A DNA stretch of 64,000 bases from Streblospio benedicti. Lineage: Eukaryota > Annelida > Polychaeta > Spionida > Spionidae. Both the position numbers and the translations under genes were made by a program. Positions within the stretch are counted from its first letter, which is position 1; each line of letters opens with the position of its first letter. A model generated the notes under the pieces. That model saw nothing but the letters and a program-made list of their open reading frames with translations. It was not told where the DNA came from and ran no database searches. The stretch is from assembly GCA_019095985.1 (NCBI GenBank), contig CM032664.1, positions 23,051,850 to 23,115,849 of the forward strand, read 5' to 3'. This document shows, in pieces, positions 24,066 to 37,010 of the stretch.

Positions 24066-25784
24066 TAAATATCTGTAAATTTATTGCATAGAGATAATTG
24101 GAGTCGACGATATTGATTTGATTTTGTTGCTCATATATTTTTGTTGCTCATATATTTCGTGTTATAGACACATTTTCAGCGAAAGTGACAAGATTTCATG
24201 TTAATATATATGATTTTCAAATTTTCTACAGCGCATCATATTTTACATTACAAGATTCCTTTCTCTCATTTGCTTGTTAGTTCACCAACTTTCTAAATGC
24301 CATAGATCTGCCCACGCAGTCGTGTAATTGTGTAACATATTAACTATTAAATACTAACATTCAAATGTTACCTCCCATTCGGTAAGTTATGTTTAAATTT
24401 AAATATATTTTTTACAATTATTGTTGGTAACATTTATCACTTGCGCATTAGCATCTTTTTGAAGCAATTGTTTGGTTTGTTATTTAGTGTCAATCAGTGC
24501 ACATGCTTTCTCACTGATGACCTTTGCTGTATATGTTTATGTTTAATGTGCCTTCTTGTTGCATCACTTAGTTTTCATAACACAATCTCTCTCAATGACA
24601 TCATCACCGACATTTGAAACTTGCAATTTTTTTCTTGAATTTCAGTCAGGCTATTTTGAGTGATTGGATATATCCAGCTGAGAAAATGCTCAAGACGTTC
24701 AAATGTCTCATAATTTTGGTTGAAACTCAGTGAGAAACATTCATGTTGTATGCATCACCACCCTGAAGGAACAAGGTGTTTTATTTTATCGGAAAACAAG
24801 TGATAGAGATCTGACTGGATTCATTTTTATGACTAAGCATCAATTCTTTTTGTTATCGCCTAGTAACAATAATAATGACAGGTTTTACTGAAATATAAGA
24901 TATTGTAGTGACAACATTCTGTAATCTTATGGGGTTATTTATTTGGAAATTTTTTAGAATTGATACTTGTCTGTGCTATTGAGAATAACAGTTTTTGATA
25001 GCAAGAACTGCTTACACTCTTAGTCAGACAAGATAGGTTACTTGTCAAATTATTTATAAATCATTAGTTTCATGAGTGCACCACTTGCAATACATTGGGA
25101 AAAACACATATTGTGTACAGGTAGCTATTCATAGGCCCAGCCACAAATTTGGATCAAATGATAAATCTATCCCTTTAAAATTTCAATATAAATATACCTT
25201 CATGTAAAACAAAAAGCCCATCCTCAAATTGACAATTTTTCAACCTAAAAGCTCACACCTTCGGTTTGTTGTGTATATATAAAAACCTAGTCCTTCTGGA
25301 ACCCAAACATCTATTTGTCTTGCTCAAATAACATGGTAATTGAACATTTTATTGTTTGTATGCAGCGATATGACTTTCTCCTTGATCCAGCAGATCGGGG
25401 AATGTAACTATCGGTGGTTGCAACATTCCTGCTGCTTGTGGAACCTTCACATGCCCTTGCTCATCTAACCTGCTTGTAACTGATCAGACGGGAAAAAACA
25501 GAATCACTCATTAGCCTTGTCTACATAAATATTGTGAGATCTACAATACTATTCAACTATTACAAGCATTCAATGATCAAACTGAAGATTTTACATTATT
25601 GTTTATTTTTTGTGGTAATTTTAGCTATAATTTCATTTGGGTTATTGTAGGTTTTTTGCGTTTATCTGTTTTGGTAATGGAATTTTCACTAGGGTTGTTT
25701 AAAGAAGGGTAGTGTATTTGTACGGGACAAATTGGTGGAAGCTGTTATATTGAAATGTTAAACTAATCATTAGTGCATGCAAGG
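24066..25784. other. No feature seen
   Basis: AT-rich; a 20-bp duplication 'ttgttgctcatatatttt' near 24123. Nothing else recognised. Confidence 0.55.
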
Positions 25785-26003
25785 CTGGTGGGTCTGGTAG
25801 TGGGTTTTGAGCAAGCCCATGTCTAATTGCATATTACATGCTAATAGGTACAGGTCAGGCGAGTGAATGTTAAATGTGAGTGATAAGCATATCTGCAGTA
25901 CGGTTGCTGTGTACTGCATGCACCTCAGGGAGTTGAGAAAGATATAGTATGACAAGGATACCAATGACCTGGTGTGGATGTAAAGTCAGTGAAGCATGAC
26001 AAA
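25785..26003 (+). mobile_element. SINE, 5' truncated
   Basis: Body words in the order of the 1265-1545 copy: 'gagcaa', 'taggtacaggtcag', 'aatgtgagtgataagcatatctgcagta', 'ctcagggagttgagaaagatatagtatgacaaggataccaat', 'gtaaagtcagtga'. The tRNA-like head is missing or too diverged to see. Confidence 0.7.
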
Positions 26004-27590
26004 CTGTCAATTGCCACAGTTAATAAGTATATTTTCATTTCCTTTTCAGTAAAACACATTGGTTTATGAATTAATTAAAAAGTTCTATACTATTACAATT
26101 ATAAGTTCTACCAAACTAGATGTTTCTTCAGAATGATAGCTCGCATGCATTTGTGTAGCAATATGGTTTTCTCAAATCTAATTGTTTTTAAAGAACTAGA
26201 AAGTGATAATTATAAATTTTACAGCACTGAGGCAGCAACGGTTAAGCTATATTTCAGCCAGCATATATCCTTCAACTGACATCACTGATAGCTCTGCCAA
26301 CCTCTGTGATGTCATCTTAGGTTATCACGATGATTAGCAGAGTGTATCCTCATAACTATGGCCACATGTTTCGTGCATGCTCACATGTGTGTACAAGCGT
26401 AAAATTCCACTAATAATGAGGACTTTATGGCAAGAGCCGGCCTTCTGATTAATGAATATTGATGTATTTTGAGAGAAATAAACCAGATGTATGTCTCTCC
26501 GACATCGAGGAATTTCAGTCGTCAGATGAGTGTATTAGGGGGTGAGAGGTGAAGGATTTAATTTGGATGTAGCTCCCTTACTTTATAAATAGGCAAATTA
26601 TGTTTGACAGTTGTTACACCGACAGTCCTTGGGAGGACACGGTTATAACAGTTGTGTGTAATTTACCAGACAAAAATGGGATATCATCCTATTTTCATCA
26701 TTGAAGACGGTCAGGTTCTCATTGGTGAAAGAAATATTACATGGTCAGTTATGATTTCTGATTGTAGGAGACACATTTGTCATCATGTACATGGATATGA
26801 AAAGTTCAGCTCGTCAGTGTCATAACCTTTGAGTTGCACTTTTCAACAGTGGGTTGAAGCACTGGCCATATGATTATCACTGACAGATTGAATAACAGTT
26901 CACTAAGATTGTGAGGAAGCAATTTTCTTTGAGCATATTCAATGCTAGATTAATCACAAATGTTAGTCTTGACACATCAAGTAGTATTTGGTCTAAAACA
27001 ATGATAATATGCCTATATGTTATTCCCAAAACACTCTGAAGTCTGATTAAATTGCTTTGAAGTGAAGTGCATATGACACAACTAAATAAGCATGTATTTT
27101 TTTCTCCCCATTGTAATAGGAATATACCTATCCATACATGTATATACTCTAAAATTACAGTTTATTATAAAGCGTATTGTAGTCATTGTTGCATGTGTAA
27201 TTAATACCTTCATGTAGGCTTTTCAGCAGCTTTCTACACATCTTATCAACTAATTTCTCATATAAATCCTGAGATATGCTGGTTGGTTCACAAGTAATGT
27301 ACGGGGAAATGTAGAAACAAATCTAGATGATTACAGAAAACTATTCATTTTTTGTACATTTGAAAAAAAAAAAAGAAAAAAGTCATATAAAGGCTGAGAA
27401 TGAGATCATTGAGTCTGTTTATGACTCAAGAGAGACGAAATAAACATCAGTGAATTGTTCGCTTCACTGATTGCATTTTGTGTACATGTCAACTACTAAC
27501 CTGTAGAGGCTACTTTGTATACATATATTGAAACATGTAGAGCTAAAACGCGTTACTCAGTGGACATGCTAGTTTTGGAGTTTACAACTA
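26004..27590. other. No feature seen
   Basis: AT-rich DNA without recognisable repeat or exon. Confidence 0.55.
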
Positions 27591-27770
27591 CAGTGGAACC
27601 TGCCTTGTGTTGTAGACACTTTCAGAAGTGAAAGATATGCGTACTCAAAAGAAATGTTCACTTGATGCATGATATATAAAGGAAAAGGGAGATGTGAAAA
27701 GTGTCCACATAAGAGAGGTGTCCACATAAGAAAAGTGTGCTTAAATGGGAGGTGTATACTTGGACAGGTT
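27591..27770. mobile_element. Fragment of the CAGTRGAACC family
   Basis: Starts CAGTGGAACCTGCCTTGTGT and carries the internal word repetition 'gtgtccacataag.(g)a' twice, as other members of this family do ('gaccacct...'). The opposite end is not evident. Confidence 0.45.
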
Positions 27771-29633
27771 TTATTTTGCGACTTAATAATGATTAACGAT
27801 GATGAAAGTGACCATTATAGTTATACATACATGCATCATTGGTTCATCGTTGGGAGCAAAGCAATGGGATAGACGTTAAGTTAAAGCGATATATCAAGGT
27901 AAACTAGTAAGGGACACCTTACAAAAAATACCCATAGATTTCATTTCTATATTTAACCTCTTCCATCACACTGTATTATCCACAATCCTGGTAGGAAACT
28001 CAAACAGGAAACAGGAAAGTAATCTTTCACCCCTTTGATTTACAGCACTCCTTATACTTAACTGCTTTAAGATATGCGAGTATGAAAGTGAAAGGGTAAG
28101 GAAGTAAAGAGTAGAATTTTGTTTCAGAATGTTTGTTGTACGTGAGCCTACCTTTGATATGGTTTGCGCAATACTTTTAGTTGATAGTAAAGCTTGAACA
28201 TTCAAAATTACTTTGAATTTCGATCATATTACAAGACAGATGATATACTTTAAAAGTATAATTCAGATATTATGGAGTATAGTTGATGACTAGTATATTA
28301 CAATAATTATTTTATAATATTGAACCATATCTATTTCATTAAAAAAATGTGTACACATGTTAGATAAAGTTGTAGAACTGACGTAGTCACTTTTGCAATA
28401 TTTTGCATCATTTAGGAATAATCCCATAACCTTACATACAAGCATAATCAGATAGGCCTTGTTAATTCATTTATTGAGAATTGCAATTACATGCTCCATG
28501 AATATAAGTGGAAAGTAATGAGTTAGACCCTCACTTAACTGGATAACTGAGATAGAAAACCTTGGTGTATAATGGTAAGTTGTTATGCAAGTGGTTGTCT
28601 CCTGAATACAGTGTAACAGAAACACATAAGAGCTGCTATCTATTGTGTCTGATTGTAAGAATGTAATGTTGTTTGAAACTTGATCTGAGTGATTATTTTG
28701 AATAGCGTCATTGAAATATTGTTCAATATGGATTGAAAATTTTAAGTGTATGTCATATTTAAGAAATATATGTATAATAATTGAGAAGTGTATGGTTTTC
28801 TTCCTGAACTCAACAGAGTAATGTTCAGTAGACATGGTTATTGGATATTACAAAATTTGTTTTCATAGAAACTCACTGATGAGTATTCAGTTCTCTGTCA
28901 CAACCATTTGATATTTGGCACATATTTACATGGTTTTCTATTGTCTGCCATCTAACAATTGAAGGTTTAAATCCCACAGATAAAAGAAGAGCAGTGTAAA
29001 ACATTAATGAATGCTCTCAACATCAATCCAGTAAAGCTGCTTGCTTTGTTAGCTGGTTTTGGTTCACAAAATCATTAGTGATACAAATCATATGTTAATG
29101 CAAATGATGTTGGAAAAGCAAAAATGTTTAAGAATGATCTAATGAGCGGTGAAAATGAGAAAATGAGGAAAAATCTTGGGCTTACAAACCTACTTTGTAC
29201 ATAATTAAATAGTTTGTTCTTGTCTTGACTAACACACTTTTTTATTTGGTGTTAGAAATGATTGCCATTTGTGTAGCAGTGATGAGGCTTTTCTTTGCTT
29301 TTCTAAATTCAGAAATTCCAAATTTTCTCGTCCAAGTAACCATGGGTTTGCCTAGTCATGTGCTCCACCATATATTCCTTCTATGTCTAAGTGACAGCTC
29401 TCAGTTAAGTGTCAGCCAAAATCAATGCAAACGTGGTTCCTGCCCTGATTGTAAGAGGTCCTTACCTTTCATTTATTCAGTGTTTGAACGAGACATTTTG
29501 TGGCGCTTCCCAGTGCAAAGTCAAGATATAGTGTAATGTTCAGCCATTGACAAGAAATGTGCACTTTTATGCAGTTTGAAAACATCTGTGTAATGTACGC
29601 ATTCAAACAGCAGATTGTTATATTTTCTGTATT
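27771..29633. other. No feature seen
   Basis: AT-rich. Reading frames of up to 122 codons occur on both strands, but composition and lack of motifs argue for chance. Confidence 0.5.
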
Positions 29634-29937
29634 TTAAGTCTAGGGCACAACCTGCAGTGCGGACATCTTGACAGTATGTTTGATTCCGTATTGTGTTTCT
29701 ATGGCATATTATAATGTAAGGCCTGACAGACTGGCTCTGTATAGCCTACCTGCTGTCAGTTGGCCGTAGAGTGAGTTTGATACGTCAAACTTCCTCTACT
29801 GTCTCAGTACTGTGATGCCCCCCCAAAAGTACTTCTCCCGCCCTTTCGCCACACTGGACACGCATTGATCCTACGTTCTCCTTGAGTGTTAATTATGCAG
29901 TAGAGATGCAGTACCACCAGTTGTGCCCTAGGCTTAA
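29634..29937. mobile_element. TTAA-flanked MITE (piggyBac-like ends)
   Basis: Inverted ends: left TTAAGTCTAGGGCACAAC at 29634, and right, reverse-complemented, TTAAGCCTAGGGCACAAC ending at 29937. A TTAA at each border with inverted repeats directly inside is the signature of piggyBac-type insertion. About 300 bp, GC-richer than its flanks, non-coding. Confidence 0.72.
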
Positions 29938-31968
29938 GCAGATTAGATATAATAGTATAATTACAAGATATAATAGTATAATTACAAAATTAAATTCTTC
30001 AAAAAGTTTTTAAAATTATGTTAGTAACACGTTGATAACAATAATAGCTGGTAAGTAAAATCAAATATATTAAATATATTTATTGTAGATATACAAGAGA
30101 AGTAACAACATATAGGTATGATTGTACAACCCAGTGACTCTGCTCCATTTTTGCCGGGAACAGCTGTCAATGTGTATGCTATGCAAGGATCATTGCCAGT
30201 TATTCTGTCAGTCTGTAGGGTGCCAAACACTGCTCCACCCACTTTGCATTCCACTGACCTTGTCAGGTTATTAACATTCATGTATCTTTGAAACAAAATA
30301 ATGCATGCTTGCTTTTGTACCATCTGTTATGCGCAAAGATCAATCCAACGTTGTGATTTTTTGTAAAACAAATGACAATGATAAAGTAGGTGATAGTAGA
30401 AAGATTGTAGGAATATAAGGTAAATTCCACGCATTGTGGGTAGTAATCAAATGCATCATTACTGGTTATTATAGTAAGCGCTTAATTGATACTTAATCAT
30501 AAGTGTCATGATAAGAAGATTGTTATTATCTGAGACAAGATAGGCCTATGTGTCATTGTAGTGCAGTGCATTGACATACGTATCTATTTTGCTAAATGCA
30601 CAACGTATTGATGATACCCAGCTGTCAAACATGCTTCGATGTCAATGTATTATAAGAAGTAATCCCTTGAGAAGTTGAGTGTACATTCAGAGCAAATATG
30701 ATATATGACCACAAGTGTAGACTGTCTAATCTTAATGGGGCTACCAACAAACCACACCCTATATCTTGAGAAATTAGATATATTGTGATAGGGATAAAGG
30801 CAAGAGTTTGATGTTATATTAATGAGTAACCAGTACTTTCGACAGGTGACAGTTATATCATGGGCAATCTATGAAAAAGAATATCTTCATCGAGTAATGA
30901 ACTGTTTATGACAAGTTTGATGCACAATTTGAAAATCTATGAAATTCAAATTTTCATAAAATGTAAGTTTTGCCCTCTTAATAATAAGTAAGTATTAAAG
31001 TATTGCTTTAGGTATTGCTATACGACCTTTTAAAAACTTGATTAGATTTATAACCGTTCCTGGGTCATGCTGAGCAAGAACATGTATTTTATTTATGTTT
31101 AAAATGTATACTCTACGTCAGCTACGATGATACAATTTCTGTGTAGTGCGCTCTTATTGGTAAGACAACCACACCCACCCCACCTTCCCTACAGTTCTAG
31201 TAATCAAACATTTAAAAAACTATGTAAAATTTGAAATATAATTTATTTCAACAAGAGAATAGTTAAAAATTATTTTCTGATATTACAATAGCAATTCAAA
31301 AACAAGCAGTTACATATTTCATACAGCAAAGTAGCTGGAGAATTCATATTTTAGTAGATTGTTAGAATTCAGTCGCACGCAATATACATCATGGCATTAA
31401 GGTGTAACAATTGGGATGTTTTCAACACATACATGGAAATTTATTTCAGATACAAGCCACAAGACAGTAATAAACACTCATGAATTCGCCATAAAACCCA
31501 GTCCCTCGGTGTCCATATCATAACCACTCCTTTATAAGCAACTCAGCAATATGTATAAATGTACAATTTATTCATCTTGAAGTGGAAACACGTTTTGGTG
31601 CCGAACATAAAAAGCGAGCGTTCTGAAAAGAAGCTGGTGACTATGGTAATGCTATTGCGAGTGCTTTTCCTTATATGGTTTCTCAAATCAGGTTAAATCT
31701 TTTGATCCCATAAACTGGCTCTATAAGCCTCTGTCACTTCACGAATTTATCAAATAATCTTACGAAGGATGTTATTAGATTTGTGAAATGGACGAAAATT
31801 ATGATTCGAAATTTGGAGACAAGAAAAATATTAATGAATCCCTGAGACAGTCTATCGAGGTCTATATATAGCAATACATCTGTAGTTATAGAAACAGACC
31901 AAGAAACTTCTGTTGGTTTTTAAAAAGCAAACCGAAGAAACATTACTAGCCACGAAGCTGAACGTTTA
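29938..31968. other. No gene; short tandem duplication
   Basis: A 21-bp unit 'agatataatagtataattac' occurs twice at 29945-29986. The remaining 2 kb is AT-rich without recognisable features. Confidence 0.55.
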
Positions 31969-32275
31969 CTACCCAAGGTGAAGACCATTCCCAACAGCAT
32001 ATAACAACAAATGCTGATAAACAAGTGAGGAATTTATATCAGTTCCTAATGCTTGGCTTTGCAGATCATTTACACTGTTTGTTTGACAACTCTGGGAGCC
32101 GCCGCCACGAGCTGTTTGGCCTGCAGTGGCTGGCGGGAGGATGCAGCCGGGGCTGTCAGGTGTGGGAAGGAGGCAGCCTTCTGGACACGACACAGCCGGC
32201 ACCAATGCCCTCTAACTAGCAACTGGTTCGCGGCACCTTCAAGCTGCAACAATAAAAGATGGGTCAAGCTTTAGA
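31969..32275. other. Isolated GC-rich block, possible exon or conserved element
   Basis: About 200 bp (32090-32230) is clearly GC-rich within AT-rich DNA. Open frames occur on both strands: plus 64 and 73 codons, minus 65 and 78 codons. On the minus strand a good acceptor context (TTTTATTGTTGCAG, ending near 32246) precedes 63 open codons to a stop at 32070; no matching donor is needed if this is a terminal exon. I recognise no domain in any frame. It could be an exon of an unseen gene, a regulatory element or an insertion. Confidence 0.3.
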
Positions 32276-34324
32276 GACAATAGCAATAGAACGTTGATTA
32301 GGTGACAAGGTTTTTGTGTCAAGGTTTTTGATTGCCTATTTTTAATAGGAGATATTTATTGTTCAATTTTAGTATTTTAGTATGAGATATGCTTTGACTT
32401 CGTTAGGAAATTAGTATTTACTTCCATGTTTTAAGAAGTTATAAATATTGTATGTCGATATGAATTTTCGAGACACATATGTATGTGGCCAAAAATGTTT
32501 TCTCCCTATACATTCACCCAAATATTATTCATTATATCATCAGTTGTAATTTCCTTTTTCACAAAAATAATAATGCTTTTCTTTCTTTTTTGTCATCAAA
32601 ATTACAACTTAAAATTATCATCAACTACAATTTCATTATTAAAAAAAGGTTGAAGTATAATAGACCAACATACGATTAATTTCAGATTAAACTGCAAAGG
32701 CATGTTCATCATGTAAGATACAAAATTAGATCATTGTACACGAATAGCCTAAACATACAATGAGAACAACGAAATGTGATGTTGTGTTTAGAGGCGGAAT
32801 TACAAGCTCTCTATTAGCTTCGAGGACTGAATGTCTGTACGAAACCTCATGTAATTGCCGTGTAACATGGTAAGATCAGCTGGTGGAAAGTGTAAGCCAA
32901 ATTTTGCCAAGATCAGAGAGATGACTTGTTTGTGTTGAAGAACTGATATGTTGCATATGGCACCTGGATCTTGAGGTTTTTGCATTATTATGGTTCAAGG
33001 TTAGTTGTAGATGAGTGTTTTATTAAATAAACAGATTTGGTTAGCTCTGTTTTTATGTCTATGATGGATTTGAACAAAATCAAGGAGTCCCTATGTTTTT
33101 ACAGAAGGCCAACTACGCACCAAGCTTCCGTAAGGGATTGAGCTTACGGTAGCTGGTTGTGAAAGTTGCTCATCTCTATAAACATTGGGACTCAGTGATC
33201 ATGGATTTGTAGGTACATGTAATCATTTAGATTATATGATTTTCAATATTTTAAAGATCACAATAGACAGTCATTTTTTATAGCCCATTGAGGCTTAAAG
33301 TGAAATTATCTGACAGTTGTGAGTGTTTTGCAATGAAAGTGACAATTTTATCAATTGGTTGTCTCTGATTTTGTCATTAATATCAGTGATTAATTGGTGC
33401 CTCTTATGCAATGAGTAATCGTGAGAGAGTAGGGTACAGATGGGGGCTGAGTTAGCTACTGATAATACCAAGTGGATCAAGTGAGACAAAGTGCTTTAAA
33501 GTGGCCAGGATAGAAAGCTTGTTATCACTAACACATACTGCAATACAAGGTGGCTACGAAAGTGTCCAATTATTTTTTGTGCCTTGATTGCACCTGTTCA
33601 TAATTTTGATCTAATTGTATTGTTGGCACAGATAAAAATAATAAAAGGTTGATCAATAATTTTGATTGTATACAAATCCGTGACCATGGACGCGCGGCCA
33701 CCCACACCCACCCTTCTGTACACTATGTACAGCCTTGAAAAATGTAATTTATATGGAGGGGAGTTTGCATCTTGGAGGCCTTTTGCGTGCACTAACCCAT
33801 GAAACAAACTGGTTGCGCCCCTCACTTTTTGTAAAACCTGGATCTGTCAGGGCATTGAATACTAATATTATGGTATATGGGCCCTTGTGAGTTTGGGCAG
33901 TTGCATAAGTATGTGTGATATAAAATGAACTATTATTATGTGGGTTTGATCTTTTATATAAATGACTCATAAATGCCTGCTTTACTTCAAAAACCTTATT
34001 TGTTTTCATGGAACAGAGCGGACATAAATATTTTTCATTGAATTTCCTTGTTTATGGAATACATACTTCAGTTGTCAGACCAGAACTTCAACCTGTTTTA
34101 TTTAGATGGTCTGTTCAAACTCATTTTACATCATATGCCAATTTCTTTGTACAAATTATGACAAACTACATTCTGAAAATACTTCATTTATAAGGCAGTA
34201 ACAAAAGATATGTTCTGTACTGCGTTGATGCATCATCATTAGTGACGATACATTTTAATACAAATTGTGAACAAAAGTAGATGACACAACTAAATTTCAT
34301 GTACATTGTACATGTAATAGTAAG
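32276..34324. other. No feature seen
   Basis: AT-rich. A small hairpin 'cttccgtaag...cttacggtag' lies near 33124-33153. Nothing else recognised. Confidence 0.5.
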
Positions 34325-34665
34325 TGTATACCATTTACATGAATAACTGGAGAATCAAACTCACGACCTTTAACTTCCCCAATTGAGAGTGGTCTTATAT
34401 ATTTAGACATTTCAAATGAGCTTAGAACCTCTTTACTTTGAAGATGTATAGACTTACTTTCTTGATGGGCATGGTGGTTATCACTCACATTAGCATTTAC
34501 TTACATCAAATTTTCCAACTTACCAAGTCGGTACCATAGAGCAGTGTGCAACCTGTTAGAGATGAGTTTGCTCAACACCTATGACCAAACACAACTGGAT
34601 ATTGAACTTACGACCAACTAATCACGAGTTCAACTCTGTTTCCATTTGGTCACAGATGCACACGG
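34325..34665 (-). mobile_element. SINE copy, with a second tRNA-like head beside it
   Basis: 34465-34665 on the minus strand shows the SINE order: 'tggccaaatgg'-like box A near 34650, a box-B-like word, 'gttgagcaaac', 'gttgcacactgctctatggtacc', 'aatgtgagtgata'. Adjacent at about 34325-34395 another box-B-like GTGAGTTTGATTCTCC appears on the same strand, suggesting a second, more decayed head or a nested copy. Confidence 0.6.
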
Positions 34666-35002
34666 TCATGACCTGTTACAGTCCTCTTTGATTGCCGCCG
34701 TTTGAAGTGTATATTTAATCTTGAGTCAAATTCCTTACAAACAGATTTGATCTAAAAGCTTTTTGACAAATAATCATGATTTTAAAGTCCACCCATATAT
34801 GTAGTAGTAATGTGGCAGTGACTACAACTAAATAATTCATCTCTTGCCTTAGAAAAGGCTCCCACTCGTTCATATTTGATTTGTGATCTGTTCTTGTTTT
34901 CTGTGACTGGGAATATATGTGGAGTTTGTGAGCTGGCTATTTTTCTCTTTTGAACTGCCATGCTACTGCATTTTAGTAATCTAAAGGTCTTAGGTCTGTA
35001 CA

Positions 35003-35102
35003 NNNNNNNNNNNNNNNNNNNNNNNNNNNNNNNNNNNNNNNNNNNNNNNNNNNNNNNNNNNNNNNNNNNNNNNNNNNNNNNNNNNNNNNNNNNNNNNNNN
35101 NN
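35003..35102. other. Assembly gap (100 N)
   Basis: Exactly 100 N, a conventional placeholder length, so the real gap size and content are unknown. Frames running through it are meaningless. Confidence 0.99.
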
Positions 35103-36445
35103 TCTTGGATCTATTGCATCGAATCTGATCATGCTGATAATAATGCACATTTGTGTGCAATCAAGCTCATAACAAAAGAAAAGTTAGGTTTAATATTATG
35201 CATTGATTTCTTTTCAGTCAAGTGTTTTGGTGATAAAGAAATTGATTTGCCAAAATAATGGCAGCTTTAACCAACTGTTATGGCCCCTACTCAAACGCCA
35301 TTATTTTGAATGGTTAATTTGTTTTATGTGCAAATGAAGATGAGATGATAGAATCTCATCAAAATTAGATACACAAGATATCAAGGAGATTTTAAAGTTA
35401 ACTTAATATCATTTTTTCCTAACTGATTGAACTTTATACAAGCTTAAACTGACTGTTACCATGGTTAGTTTAATGCAGTCTAAAATCTCTTCATAATCGC
35501 TTGGGTTTTTGAATACTTTATAATTGAAGTCAAGGTTTCATGTTTTGCCAATGTTCCCCATTTATCAAAGACAACACCTCACTGTAGATATTTCACCAAC
35601 TTTTTGAAATATGTTATGAATTGTTCCACAATACCCCCAGGCATTGAGCAACATGGCAAGAAACTGAAAATCCCATCTCAGCGTGGGCCTTGAAAACATG
35701 GTTATAGTGTATTGGCAAGGAGAAGATTGATGTTACACCAGGGTGTTTCAGGGCACCAAATCACTGATTAGGTGACCCCCCTTTACAAAAGTAATCACTG
35801 CACTTGTCCTATGATTATAATGATTACACCCCTCCCATGCCGAGTTGGGCCTCAATGCCAGATGCTTGTATTCAGCAAGTCACACACGCCACATTTAAAG
35901 ACCGCCAGACATAATAGCAGTGGCATGAAGGAATCAAAAGAACAGTTACGTTTTGCTGACATCCTCTTAGCGTAATATCCTGCAATCCTCTTAAAGTCAG
36001 TTGCTGCATCAGGAATTGACGTTTCATATTTTTTCTTGCATTTTAATGCTTTGCTCATCTATTATTAGCACCCCCCCCCCCCTTACCTTGGTTGATGAAT
36101 GCGTGCGAGGGTTAATGAAACCACCATTTAGAGTGTATTCTGTATAATTGGCATGCACCTTATGGCCTCTGGCCGCAGGCAGTAGCTGGTTTATTCCACT
36201 GTTGTAAGGAAAGTGGGTTTGTTTTTGGCAAGGGAATCCTTACAAGTATTTTCGGTTCAAGTCATCCATTAAGCGTAATGAATGATGATAATGGTTGAAT
36301 TAGTGCGCATTTCATACAACAGTGATGCATTGTAGGTGATTCAAGTTTACTGTAGAGTGTGTTTTGTATGTGTAAATGGTTTGATGATACAGAGATGTGT
36401 TTGCAGATTTTCTATACACCGGTAGTACATACAGGTTACTTGCTA
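35103..36445. other. No gene; C12 run
   Basis: AT-rich except for a run of twelve C at 36071-36082. No exon recognised. Confidence 0.55.
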
Positions 36446-37010
36446 CTAAATGGACAACATTTTAGGTGCATGTCTTGAAATCTTCACCGTATGAACCAGA
36501 TAAAAAGTGTAAAAGCTATTTATAATTGTCACAGACTCGCAGTTAAAAATTATGACAAAGTTCATCTCATTCATATATTTCAATCGGATATTACATATAC
36601 AGCGACGTCCACCTGTCACCACCACGATGAAAAAGCAAAAGAAATCATTTCTTGCGCATTTCATTTGCAATCCGCAATATAAAAAAACACCCATCTTAGG
36701 TATTCCCTGAGCGCAAACGCTACGACAGATCATCGATGAAGCTGAAGAATGCTCAGCATGTGCCACCGTGCCAACTTTATGAATCCGGTGTGTGTTTGAT
36801 CGCACCACAAACCTGACACATTGGCGTACAATTGAGTCTGCGCATGGCAAGATAGAGCGGGCCACGAAATCATATATGACACAAATCTACCACGTTTGCT
36901 CTATGGCTGCTATCAATTGCGCAAGCAGATGGCATGATATTGGAGGTCATAGCCATCTATTCCGCCCGGCAAAGGGTGCGCAGTGGCCTCCGACCTGCCA
37001 CCACTGATCT
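36446..37010. other. GC-richer stretch upstream of the protocadherin
   Basis: About 36690-37010 is near half GC with several CG dinucleotides. Frames of 139 codons (minus) and 71 codons (plus) overlap here without recognisable domains. It lies 2 kb upstream of the first coding exon and could be part of a distal promoter or enhancer, which is inference only. Confidence 0.25.

Noticed and set aside
34782-35172. Reading frames crossing the N gap
   Set aside because: The translated part is unknown sequence; no evidence for a gene.
36446-36865. 139-codon minus-strand frame upstream of the protocadherin
   Set aside because: No domain, composition unlike the real exons, and crossed by another open frame on the plus strand.
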